Assembly (NCBI GenBank): GCA_031255655.1
Contig: JAIRSB010000009.1
Coordinates: forward strand, 1 to 6,796
Direction: 5' to 3'
Source: Spirochaetaceae bacterium
GTDB lineage: Bacteria > Spirochaetota > Spirochaetia > Treponematales > Breznakiellaceae
Length of the DNA: 6,796 nt
Each line of letters opens with the position of its first letter. The stretch's first letter is position 1. Both the position numbers and the translations under genes were made by a program. Below the pieces are notes generated by a model. That model had not been told where the DNA came from. It made no database searches and was given only the letters and a program-made list of their open reading frames with translations. Positions 1-6,523 of this stretch are shown one piece after another.

Positions 1-2430
1 ATGAGTGATTATCTGGATCCAAATAACGAAGAACTACTTAAGGACTTTTTTAGTGAAGCCCAGATGCAGGTAGACGCGCTGGAACAAAACATACTTGTTC
101 TGGAAAACGAAGGGACGAATCATGACGCGGTTGACGAGATTTTCCGCGCGGCGCACACGCTAAAAGGCGGGGCGGCCACTGTCGAAATGATGGAACTGAC
201 CCATTTTACCCACCTTGTAGAAGATGTGCTGGACGCTATACGCGGAAATCAACTGGCTGTCAACGAGGAAGTAGTCGATACCCTGCTCGCGGCTATAGAT
301 ATAATAAAAGCGATGCTCGCTATGCGCATGGAAGGCGCCGTGTACAAAGACGACACGTCGGACATGGAAGGGCGATTATCCTCTTTATTGCCGGACAGCG
401 CGCCGAGCAAGAAAAATATCTCCAAAAGCAAACCCGCGCCAGCACCATCTGCCGCTAAAGCTCCGCCGCCTTCGTCCGCGGCTTTCGTAACTGCGGCTTC
501 TGTGGGCAGCGTTCCTCCGGCGGGCGATATAAGCGGCGCGGATATACGCGAGCTGATAGAAGCGGCTGAAGGCCGGACAGTGTACCGCTTGTCAGTGAAA
601 ATGGATGAAGACAGTCTTATGAACACTGTTGGCGGCATCCAAGTTTACGCGGCGATAAAAAGCAAAGGTACGATACTGAAAACAACGCCGGATTTTGACG
701 CTCTCTATGGAGACACATTTTTTCCAATCGTCGATTATTATCTGGCTTCCGGCGAAAACGCGGAAGCTCTCAGAAATTATGTAATACTCCCCGATGTTTC
801 ACTCGACGCCTCCGTAGTAGACATAAAAACCCTGCTAGACGCGCAGTCCGCTCCTCCGGTGGCAGAAAACACTGCTGTTGCGCCCACGCCTGTTGCCGCG
901 ACATCTGTCGCGCCGCCGCCCGCCGCCAACGCGCCGGAAGCCGAACATGCCGAAGCAAAATCGCCCACGCCTAAAGCTCCGGCGGCCAAAGAAGCCGCGC
1001 CAGCCGGTGGCGGTGCGGACGCGAAAAAAGCCGGAAAAGAAGCCGGTTCTATACTGCGTGTGGATTCCAAACGGATAGACGACCTTCTAAACCTCGTTTC
1101 CGAAACGGTTATCACGAAGGCGACATTTAACCAGATTAGCAACCAGTTCAACGGACTGGCGGACGAACTGCATGCCTTGGAAAGCAGATACCGCGAGCGC
1201 GTCAAAAACCTGTTCGACGCACTGCCGGAATTCCTTGAGGACATACACAACGGAAAATCGATAAAAGACATACGCAAAACAATAACGGAAGAATACGGAG
1301 ATATATTCACGCTGTTTGATGGCTATGAAACATCTCTAAAAAACAATGTTGTCAAATTCCGCGCCACTTCCCAGAACTTAGGGCGCATCACAAGCGAATT
1401 GCAGGAAGGCGTCATGCACATACGCATGGTTCCAATAAGCCAAATATTCAGCCGCTTCCCGCGTCTGGTACGCGATTTGTCGAAAAGTCTCAATAAGAAA
1501 ATCAACCTTGTAATTGAGGGCGAAGATACGGAACTTGATAAATCCGTCATAGAAGATCTGCTTGACCCGATAATGCACTCGGTACGCAACTCAATAGACC
1601 ACGGCGTTGAATCGCCTGCCGAACGCATAGCCGCCGGGAAGCCGGAAGAGGGTATGGTGCTGCTTAAAGCTGCCAACGAAGGCAACATGATTGTGATAGA
1701 AATCGGCGATGACGGCAAAGGCATTGATGTTGAAGCTGTAAAAAGCAAGGCGATAGAACGCGGGCTTATACACCCGAATAAGGTTTTGACCGATGTTGAA
1801 GCTTTTAACCTGATATTCGAACCCGGATTTTCCACAGCTAGGACGATAACCTCGATATCGGGACGCGGCGTAGGACTTGATGTTGTACGCCGTCAAATAG
1901 AAAAACTAAACGGAACGGTTACGATAAGCTCCGAAAAAGGGAAAGGGACGAAATTTATAATCAAACTGCCCCTCACGCTGGCTATAATACAAGGCCTTTT
2001 GGTGCGAGTGGGCTCTGAGATATACTCAATCCCGATAACAAGTGTAATTGAAAGCCTGCGTATAAAACCGGAGGACATCAAACTCATCGACAGCAACGAA
2101 GTTTTCAACATTCGCAACGATGTACTGTCGCTGTTACGCTTGAACCAGTTGTTCGGCATTAAAACCGAACAGCGGGACGACTATAATTTCATTGTAATAG
2201 TCGGCACGGCTGAGAAAAAAATGGGTTTCATGGTGGACAGTCTAATTGGCGAAGAAGACGTAGTCATAAAACCGTTGCGCGACCAGTACACGAACTCGCC
2301 TGGAATTGCCGGAGCTTCGATACTGGGTGACGGGTCGGTTTCCCTTATAATTGACGTGGGGCAGCTGTTGGAACTCGGGCTGCACAAAGAAAAACAGCAC
2401 CGCCGTATGCGCGAGCTTAGCTCTCGCTAG
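1..2430 (+). CDS. cheA: Chemotaxis histidine kinase CheA, spirochaete type with enlarged P3 domain
   Basis: CheA autophosphorylates on histidine in response to chemoreceptors and passes the phosphate to CheY (and CheB where present). Its 809 residues show all five domains. P1/Hpt is at about 8-112 with phospho-acceptor His52 in AAHTLKGG. An Ala/Pro linker (134-180) leads to a P2-like response-regulator docking domain (194-283), then a second Ala/Pro/Lys linker (285-349). The P3 dimerisation domain runs from about 351 to 510. The P4 ATPase carries N-box Asn530 (HSVRNSIDHG), G1 DDGKG (570-574), an F-box (FEPGFSTA, 606-613) and G2 GRGVGLD (621-627). The CheW-like P5 starts near 660. P3 is about 60 residues longer than in E. 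coli CheA. The ATG is the first base of the window, so its ribosome binding site and the operon promoter are not visible; the start fits the usual CheA N-terminus. No catalytic residue appears lost. Confidence 0.97.
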   Translation: MSDYLDPNNEELLKDFFSEAQMQVDALEQNILVLENEGTNHDAVDEIFRAAHTLKGGAATVEMMELTHFTHLVEDVLDAIRGNQLAVNEEVVDTLLAAIDIIKAMLAMRMEGAVYKDDTSDMEGRLSSLLPDSAPSKKNISKSKPAPAPSAAKAPPPSSAAFVTAASVGSVPPAGDISGADIRELIEAAEGRTVYRLSVKMDEDSLMNTVGGIQVYAAIKSKGTILKTTPDFDALYGDTFFPIVDYYLASGENAEALRNYVILPDVSLDASVVDIKTLLDAQSAPPVAENTAVAPTPVAATSVAPPPAANAPEAEHAEAKSPTPKAPAAKEAAPAGGGADAKKAGKEAGSILRVDSKRIDDLLNLVSETVITKATFNQISNQFNGLADELHALESRYRERVKNLFDALPEFLEDIHNGKSIKDIRKTITEEYGDIFTLFDGYETSLKNNVVKFRATSQNLGRITSELQEGVMHIRMVPISQIFSRFPRLVRDLSKSLNKKINLVIEGEDTELDKSVIEDLLDPIMHSVRNSIDHGVESPAERIAAGKPEEGMVLLKAANEGNMIVIEIGDDGKGIDVEAVKSKAIERGLIHPNKVLTDVEAFNLIFEPGFSTARTITSISGRGVGLDVVRRQIEKLNGTVTISSEKGKGTKFIIKLPLTLAIIQGLLVRVGSEIYSIPITSVIESLRIKPEDIKLIDSNEVFNIRNDVLSLLRLNQLFGIKTEQRDDYNFIVIVGTAEKKMGFMVDSLIGEEDVVIKPLRDQYTNSPGIAGASILGDGSVSLIIDVGQLLELGLHKEKQHRRMRELSSR

Positions 2431-2434
2431 AGCT
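2419..2434 (+). other. Small hairpin across the cheA stop codon
   Basis: AGCTCT (2419-2424) and AGAGCT (2429-2434) form a perfect 6-bp stem with loop CGCT. The TAG stop of cheA (2428-2430) lies partly in the loop and partly in the right arm. No T-run follows, so this is not an intrinsic terminator. It could affect mRNA processing or coupling to the next gene, but a stem this short can occur by chance. Confidence 0.25.
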
Positions 2435-2453
2435 GGTTTGGCGAAACGCTCCT

Positions 2454-2460
2454 TAAGGAA
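2454..2460 (+). promoter_or_regulatory. Ribosome binding site of the cheW/CheR-like gene
   Basis: TAAGGAA contains AAGGA (2455-2459), ending 6 nt before the ATG at 2466. This supports that start. It lies in the 35-bp gap after cheA, in which no terminator is visible. Confidence 0.8.
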
Positions 2461-2465
2461 TATTT

Positions 2466-3812
2466 ATGGAGATAAAGAATCTAGAGACAATAAACGCGGA
2501 ACTGCAAGAGAAAAAAGAGTACGCGGATAACACGGACTACAAAATGGTTACTTTTTCTCTTGCCGGGAAAGATTATGGCGTTGACATCATGAATGTCAAA
2601 GAAATCGCCAAAGCCGACAAGTTTACTTATGTTCCAAACGCTGCGGCTTTTGTCCGCGGCGTGTACAATCTGCGTGGAGACATTATACCTATCATTGATT
2701 TGCGGAATTTCTTTCATCTTCCGGCGGATAAAAAGGTGGATGGACAGGAAAACATGCTCATTTTGCGTATTGCCGACCATGTTTACGGTGCTATTGTGGA
2801 TAAAATCGATAAGGTCGTAGGTATAAATTCCAGCCTGATACAGCCGGCACATCCGATTTTTGGCGACATTAACGGGAAATACATGGACGGCGTAGTGGAA
2901 AAAGAAGGTTCCCTCTACATCATTCTCGATGTTGTGCATATGTTTTCGCAAAATCAGGGAGAAAAGCAGCAGGCACACGGCGATATTGACGCGGAGGGCG
3001 GCGAATCTTACTATGAACAGGACAGAAGCGAGGAGCAAAACCGCGAAGTTGCGCAGTTGCAAGATAATCTGCGTTTCATAAAAGAGGGACTTACCGCGCT
3101 GAAAAAATTTTATCCTGGCCCCGTCAATGAAAATTGGATAGCCGAACGTCTTGAAGAATGGACATCGGAACGCGGTAAAGACAATATTCAGTTGAAAAAC
3201 GCCGCGGATGCGGATGCCTACCTTAGAACGTTTTATTCGCCGTGTTCTGGAAAATTCTGGAATTCTGACTATGCCTACGCTGTTAAAGCAGCGCTGCCGG
3301 ACCTTGCTTCGAACAACGTTCAGATTTGGGACATTGGCTGTGGCAGGGGCTATGAATCATTTTCTCTTGCGTGTATATTAAAATTGCGTTATCCTGATGG
3401 TCATATAAAGATTTGGGCGAATGACAATGACATAATGGCTGTGGCGAACGCGCCTAACATGGTATTTGAACTTAGCGATGTTCCTGACTATTGCCAGACT
3501 TTTTTGGTAAAGGGACGTTCCGGATATGTTTTTAACGCTTCCATAAAGGACAGCATCGTTTTTGAGTACCATGATGTAACAAACGTAAACGCGCTGCCGG
3601 AACTTGATATTGTTGTGTGCCGCGACACCCTGTCATTTCTGCCTCCAGAAGGGCAAGAGCGTGTTTTTGCGGACATAGACGAAAGGTTGAAGAGTAACGG
3701 AATTGTCATTCTAGGCCGCAACGAGATTATGCCGGAGGAGCGCGGCTGGAAAATGACGGGAAAAGGAACGGTTAAATCGTTTATTAGGCTTGAAAAAAAA
3801 TCAAGTGTTTAG
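2466..3812 (+). CDS. cheW: CheW coupling protein fused to a degenerate CheR-like methyltransferase domain
   Basis: This 448-residue protein has two parts. Residues 24-160 are a full CheW domain, with VRGVYNLRGDIIPIIDLR (63-80) as the hallmark; it should link chemoreceptors to CheA. After an acidic, charged linker (about 163-195), residues 196-448 resemble CheR. Visible elements are the SAM-binding loop IWDIGCGRGYESFSLA (287-302), the acidic strand WANDND (317-322), FEYHD (366-370), VVCRDTLSFL (383-392) and a terminal ILGRNE (415-420). The helical region normally before the SAM fold is short. The FFR motif with its key arginine (Arg98 in Salmonella CheR) is absent: the matching stretch reads LRTFYSPCSGKFW. 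The CRN..IYF motif has become CRD..SFL, replacing its Asn and Tyr. I infer weak or no methyltransferase activity. From the literature, T. denticola has such a fusion as an array component. The gene sits between cheA and cheX in the expected treponemal order. Confidence 0.93.
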   Translation: MEIKNLETINAELQEKKEYADNTDYKMVTFSLAGKDYGVDIMNVKEIAKADKFTYVPNAAAFVRGVYNLRGDIIPIIDLRNFFHLPADKKVDGQENMLILRIADHVYGAIVDKIDKVVGINSSLIQPAHPIFGDINGKYMDGVVEKEGSLYIILDVVHMFSQNQGEKQQAHGDIDAEGGESYYEQDRSEEQNREVAQLQDNLRFIKEGLTALKKFYPGPVNENWIAERLEEWTSERGKDNIQLKNAADADAYLRTFYSPCSGKFWNSDYAYAVKAALPDLASNNVQIWDIGCGRGYESFSLACILKLRYPDGHIKIWANDNDIMAVANAPNMVFELSDVPDYCQTFLVKGRSGYVFNASIKDSIVFEYHDVTNVNALPELDIVVCRDTLSFLPPEGQERVFADIDERLKSNGIVILGRNEIMPEERGWKMTGKGTVKSFIRLEKKSSV

Positions 3813-3816
3813 GAGA
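3811..3816 (+). promoter_or_regulatory. Ribosome binding site of cheX overlapping the upstream stop codon
   Basis: AGGAGA lies 8 nt before the cheX ATG at 3825. Its first two bases are the last two of the preceding TAG stop (3810-3812). A ribosome terminating on the upstream gene therefore covers the cheX initiation signal, which favours translational coupling of the two products. Confidence 0.85.
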
Positions 3817-3824
3817 ATAAATAA

Positions 3825-4295
3825 ATGCGGGTTGAATATATTAATCCATTTGTCGAATCTACGTTCAATGTGTTGAAAGAAGTTCTTAACGTGGAGGTAA
3901 AGCGCGGCGATCTTTATCTGAAAGAAGCCGCGATGCATATAATGGGTGTAGCCGCTCTTGTCGGATTAGCCGGTGATGTTGAGGGGCGTGTTCTGTTTGA
4001 TATGTCTCATGATACGGCTCTGAAGATAGCGGAAGCAATGAACGAGGAAAAGTTTACCTCTTTTAACGATATGGCAAAGGCGACAATTACAGAGCTTGCC
4101 AATATGATCACGGCTCAGGCGGTTACTAAACTGCATGATTTAGGCTTCAAGTTTGATCTTACGCCTCCGGCTCTCTTTTCGGGAGAAAACATGGAAATCT
4201 CAAACACGTTCAATATTGAGGCTTTAATCGTTCCTATGGACCTTGGCGATATTGGAAAATTTGAGGTAAATGTTTTAATACGCGAGAGGATATAG
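3825..4295 (+). CDS. cheX: CheY-P phosphatase CheX
   Basis: CheX speeds dephosphorylation of CheY-P and is the main signal-termination phosphatase in spirochaetes, which lack CheZ. The 156-residue length is typical of the family, and the N-terminus MRVEYINPFVEST is a characteristic CheX start. The catalytic signature E-x-x-N is present as Glu90-Leu-Ala-Asn93 within ITELANMI on the helix starting near residue 85. A VGLAGDVEGRVLFDMS stretch (46-61) matches the central beta strand, and a C-terminal strand ends at LIRERI. The start is supported by a strong ribosome binding site 8 nt upstream and a gap of only 12 bp after the cheW-like gene. In T. pallidum and T. denticola, cheY follows directly; here the next element is a tRNA gene. 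CheX works as a dimer in the cytoplasm in characterised relatives. All motifs look intact. Confidence 0.95.
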   Translation: MRVEYINPFVESTFNVLKEVLNVEVKRGDLYLKEAAMHIMGVAALVGLAGDVEGRVLFDMSHDTALKIAEAMNEEKFTSFNDMAKATITELANMITAQAVTKLHDLGFKFDLTPPALFSGENMEISNTFNIEALIVPMDLGDIGKFEVNVLIRERI

Positions 4296-4322
4296 TCAAA
4301 ACGCCGCAAACGCGCGTAAAAG

Positions 4323-4396
4323 GGGCGGTTAGCTCAGTTGGTTAGAGCGCCAGTATGACACGCTGGAGGTCACAAGTTCGATTCTTGTATCGCCCA
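4323..4396 (+). tRNA. tRNA-Val, anticodon GAC
   Basis: A full 74-nt cloverleaf can be drawn. The acceptor stem pairs GGGCGGT (4323-4329) with ATCGCCC (4389-4395), with one G-U pair. The D stem is GCTC/GAGC (4332-4335, 4345-4348) and the anticodon stem CCAGT/GCTGG (4350-4354, 4362-4366). The loop ATGACAC carries anticodon GAC at 4357-4359, reading valine codons GUC and GUU. The T arm is ACAAG-TTCGATT-CTTGT (4372-4388). The discriminator is A4396. CCA is not encoded (TACACC follows), so it must be added after transcription. It begins 27 bp after cheX with no terminator between, so it may be made from the che transcript. An own promoter within the cheX end is also possible: TTGGAA at 4252 and TTTAAT at 4274, spacer 16, is a weak candidate. 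Confidence 0.96.
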
Positions 4397-4483
4397 TACA
4401 CCCATCCTATCCTATCACGCTGGTAATAGTCATTGCGAGAGATTTATTTATACCGGCCGTAAAAATAGCGGTTGTCTCAAACG

Positions 4484-5194
4484 TTAGCAAGCGTTTTCTT
4501 CCCTTAAGAATTTATGCAGTATTCGTTTTTCGCGCGCTTTGATATGCGCAAATTCAAGCGTTAGGCTTTCTTCATTGCGGATTACACGGCATATTGGAGA
4601 GAGTATTGCGTTGCCGGCCCGCAGCGAACAACTGGGCAGCTCCGCCATAAGTGTTAAATTTCTTGTTAGACGAGGATGCTCCGGCATGAAAACCATTCCG
4701 GCTTTCGATATTTTTATTATTTTTCCGGCGATAAGCGTTCCGGTTAAAGGATTCGTCAAGATTATGGCAAGTTTTTTCTCGTTTTGCGGTTTAATGGCGA
4801 GATGATTGATCCACTCAATTGCGGGAACGTGGGGACGAAGCGCGTCGCTCAGTTGGTTCAACGAGCGTTTGTTCAGGTTTTCTTCGCTTATTAGACAATT
4901 TACATTCAAAAATTTGGCCTTTCCACGCTCTTTATCCGAAAAAAACGAGTTGTAAAGCAACACTACCGCGCAGGATTCGACAGGACGCCCGATACGGACA
5001 AACGAGACAAATGTTTTCCAGTGGCGCGGGAAATCAGTCGCGCTGACAACCACGCCGTCCGGCGAGATTTCGTCTATGTTGTCCATTGCTTTGATAATAT
5101 TCCGGTAATGAATTATCTCAACGCCTAATTCTTTTACATAGTCCGCGATCTGTTTGCATGCCTCAGACGAGCTGAGTACAAGAAGTAACTTCAT
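4484..5194 (-). CDS. Pseudo-receiver plus PilZ-like domain protein
   Basis: I do not recognise this gene by name. The 236-residue product has no signal peptide or membrane segment and should be cytoplasmic. Residues 1-120 look like a receiver fold (KLLLVLSSSEA, then PDGVVVSATDFP, then AVVLLYNSFFSDKERGKAKF). The acidic pair is replaced by serines (8-10), the phospho-acceptor Asp by Ser51 or Ala52, and the conserved Lys by the LISEEN region (101-106). Phosphorylation is therefore unlikely. Residues 135-232 resemble PilZ: an LTGTLIAGKIIKISKAGMVF core (150-169), a CRVIRNEESLTLEFAHI strand pair and a closing helix. The c-di-GMP residues are poor: no RxxxR is seen, and the (D/N)xSxxG motif appears as KISKAG. 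It lies 15 bp after the secreted-protein gene, without a clear ribosome binding site, so coupling is likely. It converges on the che operon and tRNA. A regulatory role is inference; the domain calls are by eye. Confidence 0.8.
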   Translation of the reverse strand: MKLLLVLSSSEACKQIADYVKELGVEIIHYRNIIKAMDNIDEISPDGVVVSATDFPRHWKTFVSFVRIGRPVESCAVVLLYNSFFSDKERGKAKFLNVNCLISEENLNKRSLNQLSDALRPHVPAIEWINHLAIKPQNEKKLAIILTNPLTGTLIAGKIIKISKAGMVFMPEHPRLTRNLTLMAELPSCSLRAGNAILSPICRVIRNEESLTLEFAHIKAREKRILHKFLREENAC

Positions 5195-5209
5195 TCAGAA
5201 GGCCAGCTT

Positions 5210-6226
5210 CTATTCGGTACCGAGGTTTTGGACTATATAATCAACTATTGTCCATATATCTCCAGAGCGGTGCAGATAGTAAGTGTAGCGTTTACGCTCC
5301 GTGTAGTCCCCGGTTTTGAACATTTCAAGAACACTGACAGTTCCGTCTTCTTCGTTATATGTGGTCCGCTCTATTGTAAACTCATAGGGTATGGCGCTTA
5401 TATCACCGTCTATTACCTGCGAACTAAGATCTTCGCGGTATTTCGCGAGCATCCGCCGCCGTCCTTCTTCCGATTCCGAGCGCCATGCGCGGCCTCTCGC
5501 GGCGTCCCTAAGAAGCATTCGCTCAATGTCAAAGTACAAAAAGAATTTTTCCCATTGAGACTTTTGACGGCTGCTCAAAGTCCATGTAATAACTTCGTCT
5601 GGAGGCATGGCTTCCCGGAAATAAACTGCCTGCGTTTCTTCGTCCAGCGCGACCGGTATTCCTTCGGAATTCAGTATGGCGGGGGCGCGTATATGTAAGT
5701 TCAGACGATTAGACTCGATAGCTTTTTGGCCGACGTTTTTATTTTCAGACGGTGTTCCGCTTAACGATACAAAAAGCGAATCGCCTGTCTCATTCGGCGC
5801 GGGCTTAAAAAGATCCGGGTAAAATTTAGCCTGTACTATATAAGATCCCGGTTTGTCCAAGCTCCTCCAGTTACGGAGGTTTTCGGTGAATGAAAGCGAT
5901 TCTCCCGGGTCAAGGCTGAACTCACGGAAAAAAACCTGCCTCTGTCCCGTACGCTTCCTTATCAGAACATCCGCATCTTCAACCGGACTGTTGGCCAGCG
6001 TACGAACATCAAAATCAAGGGAAAAGATTCTGTCGTCCGCCAGCCTGAACCGGTATGATTCGCTAGAATTATTGGTGACGGTAAGCCGTACGGAAATATC
6101 GCCCTGACGCGGATAGTAAAGCTGTTTGTCAAAATAGCGGATTTCCACATTTATATCCGACTGTTCGGCCGGAAAAATAGATACGGCGCAAAAAAGCGAC
6201 GCGATGACACAGCATATTTTTTTCAC
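5210..6226 (-). CDS. Secreted protein with Ig-like/BsuPI-like and NTF2-like regions
   Basis: I recognise no named gene. The start is GTG (6226-6224), supported by GGAG 6 nt upstream. The 338-residue product begins with a signal peptide: Lys2-Lys3, then a hydrophobic stretch to about Pro19, probable cleavage after Ala20 (IFPA|EQSD). No good lipobox precedes any of Cys5, Cys6 or Cys13, so a lipoprotein is unlikely. Residues 25-180 are beta-rich in the style of BsuPI/Ig-like domains: ISVRLTVTNNSSESYRF (44-60), FSLDPGESLSF (103-113) and PGSYIVQAKFYP (126-137). A helical middle (220-275) leads to a C-terminal sheet with YTYYLHRSGDIWTIVDYIV (314-332), reminiscent of NTF2/SnoaL-like ends. It probably acts in the periplasm or at the envelope. 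It is the first gene of a two-gene minus-strand unit. The substrate or partner is unknown; both domain resemblances are tentative. Confidence 0.85.
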   Translation of the reverse strand: MKKICCVIASLFCAVSIFPAEQSDINVEIRYFDKQLYYPRQGDISVRLTVTNNSSESYRFRLADDRIFSLDFDVRTLANSPVEDADVLIRKRTGQRQVFFREFSLDPGESLSFTENLRNWRSLDKPGSYIVQAKFYPDLFKPAPNETGDSLFVSLSGTPSENKNVGQKAIESNRLNLHIRAPAILNSEGIPVALDEETQAVYFREAMPPDEVITWTLSSRQKSQWEKFFLYFDIERMLLRDAARGRAWRSESEEGRRRMLAKYREDLSSQVIDGDISAIPYEFTIERTTYNEEDGTVSVLEMFKTGDYTERKRYTYYLHRSGDIWTIVDYIVQNLGTE

Positions 6227-6232
6227 AAAAGA

Positions 6233-6236
6233 CTCC
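6233..6236 (-). promoter_or_regulatory. Ribosome binding site that fixes the GTG start of the secreted-protein gene
   Basis: On the minus strand GGAG sits 6 nt before GTG at 6226-6224. The GTG begins the Lys-Lys signal peptide in frame. The nearby ATG in the first codons (ATATGC) is out of frame, so GTG is the only sensible start. Confidence 0.75.
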
Positions 6237-6264
6237 GAAAGAATAAATTTCCTAAAAGCTCTAT

Positions 6265-6293
6265 TTTTTATTCGCCGCAGGCTTTAAACTCAA
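6265..6293 (-). promoter_or_regulatory. Candidate sigma70 promoter for the minus-strand pair
   Basis: On the minus strand TTGAGT (6293-6288, 4 of 6 to the -35 consensus) and TAAAAA (6270-6265, 4 of 6 to the -10) are separated by 17 bp. Transcription would begin near 6258, leaving a leader of about 32 nt before the GTG. The matches are modest and this is only the best candidate seen upstream of the gene. Confidence 0.3.
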
Positions 6294-6420
6294 GCCAAAC
6301 GAGACCGTTTTGTCCTATAAGTTTGAGACCGCTTCATTTAATAATCGGATATAGCCCGCGCCGTATTGATATTATATTTTTTGAAGTTTATCCTAAAAGT
6401 AAGGGAACGTTAAGAATGTT

Positions 6421-6448
6421 TCGAAAAACGCCAGCGGGCGTTTTTCGA
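6421..6448. terminator. Likely bidirectional intrinsic terminator
   Basis: TCGAAAAACGCC (6421-6432) and GGCGTTTTTCGA (6437-6448) are perfect reverse complements around a 4-nt loop, AGCG. Each strand presents a GC-rich stem top followed by five U residues, the layout of a bidirectional Rho-independent terminator. It lies about 195 bp upstream of the secreted-protein gene. It would block minus-strand transcripts arriving from the right, and any plus-strand transcript arising from the 6240-6420 region. Confidence 0.65.
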
Positions 6449-6481
6449 CAATGGGTTTTTCAGCGTGTCCTTAATAAAGTT

Positions 6482-6505
6482 GTTTGGAAACTTCGGTTTC
6501 TAAAC
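6482..6505 (+). other. UUCG-tetraloop hairpin
   Basis: GTTTGGAAAC (6482-6491) and GTTTCTAAAC (6496-6505) pair over 10 positions with one G-U pair, closing the loop TTCG with a C-G pair. The cUUCGg loop is known to be unusually stable in RNA, so a plus-strand transcript would fold here. No T-run follows. It ends 18 bases before the ATG at 6524 and may lie in a 5' leader. Confidence 0.45.
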
Positions 6506-6523
6506 AGCGATCACTAATGATGG

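Larger units (their letters stand above)
6227..6523. other. Non-coding interval with regulatory structures
   Basis: About 300 bases without a convincing gene. From left to right it holds the ribosome binding site and candidate promoter of the minus-strand pair, a small stem GGCTT/AAGCC (6280-6284, 6292-6296), two GAGACCG heptamers (6301-6307 and 6325-6331), an AT-rich stretch near 6364-6392, a likely terminator hairpin (6421-6448) and a UUCG-capped hairpin (6482-6505). The one open frame here, from a TTG at 6323, has no ribosome binding site and runs through the terminator. Confidence 0.6.

Noticed and set aside
777..1310. 177-codon minus-strand frame inside cheA
   Set aside because: It is antisense to the Ala/Pro linkers and P3 of cheA. 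Its Ala/Ser/Gly-rich composition mirrors the GC-rich coding strand. No ribosome binding site or domain is visible.
1323..1835. 170-codon minus-strand frame inside cheA
   Set aside because: Antisense to the conserved P3-P4 kinase region, with low-complexity Ser/Arg/Ile content and no recognisable motif.
2481..3062. 193-codon minus-strand frame over the CheW domain
   Set aside because: It fully overlaps the clearly conserved CheW domain on the other strand and has no motif of its own.
4479..4500. Possible terminator AAACGT/GCGTTT followed by TCTT
   Set aside because: The stem is only six pairs, including one G-U, with a broken T-run, and it lies over the 3' end of the convergent gene. Too weak to call as the che/tRNA terminator.
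5228..5698. 156-codon plus-strand frame opposite the secreted-protein gene
   Set aside because: It overlaps the well-supported minus-strand gene, has no ribosome binding site and shows no domain pattern.
6188..6226. Lipoprotein signal in the secreted-protein gene
   Set aside because: Cys5 and Cys6 are too near the start, and Cys13 has Phe at the position before it, which does not fit a spirochaete lipobox.
6323..6517. 64-codon plus-strand frame with TTG start
   Set aside because: It reads through the terminator hairpin and the UUCG hairpin, lacks a ribosome binding site, and its sequence has no protein-like pattern.
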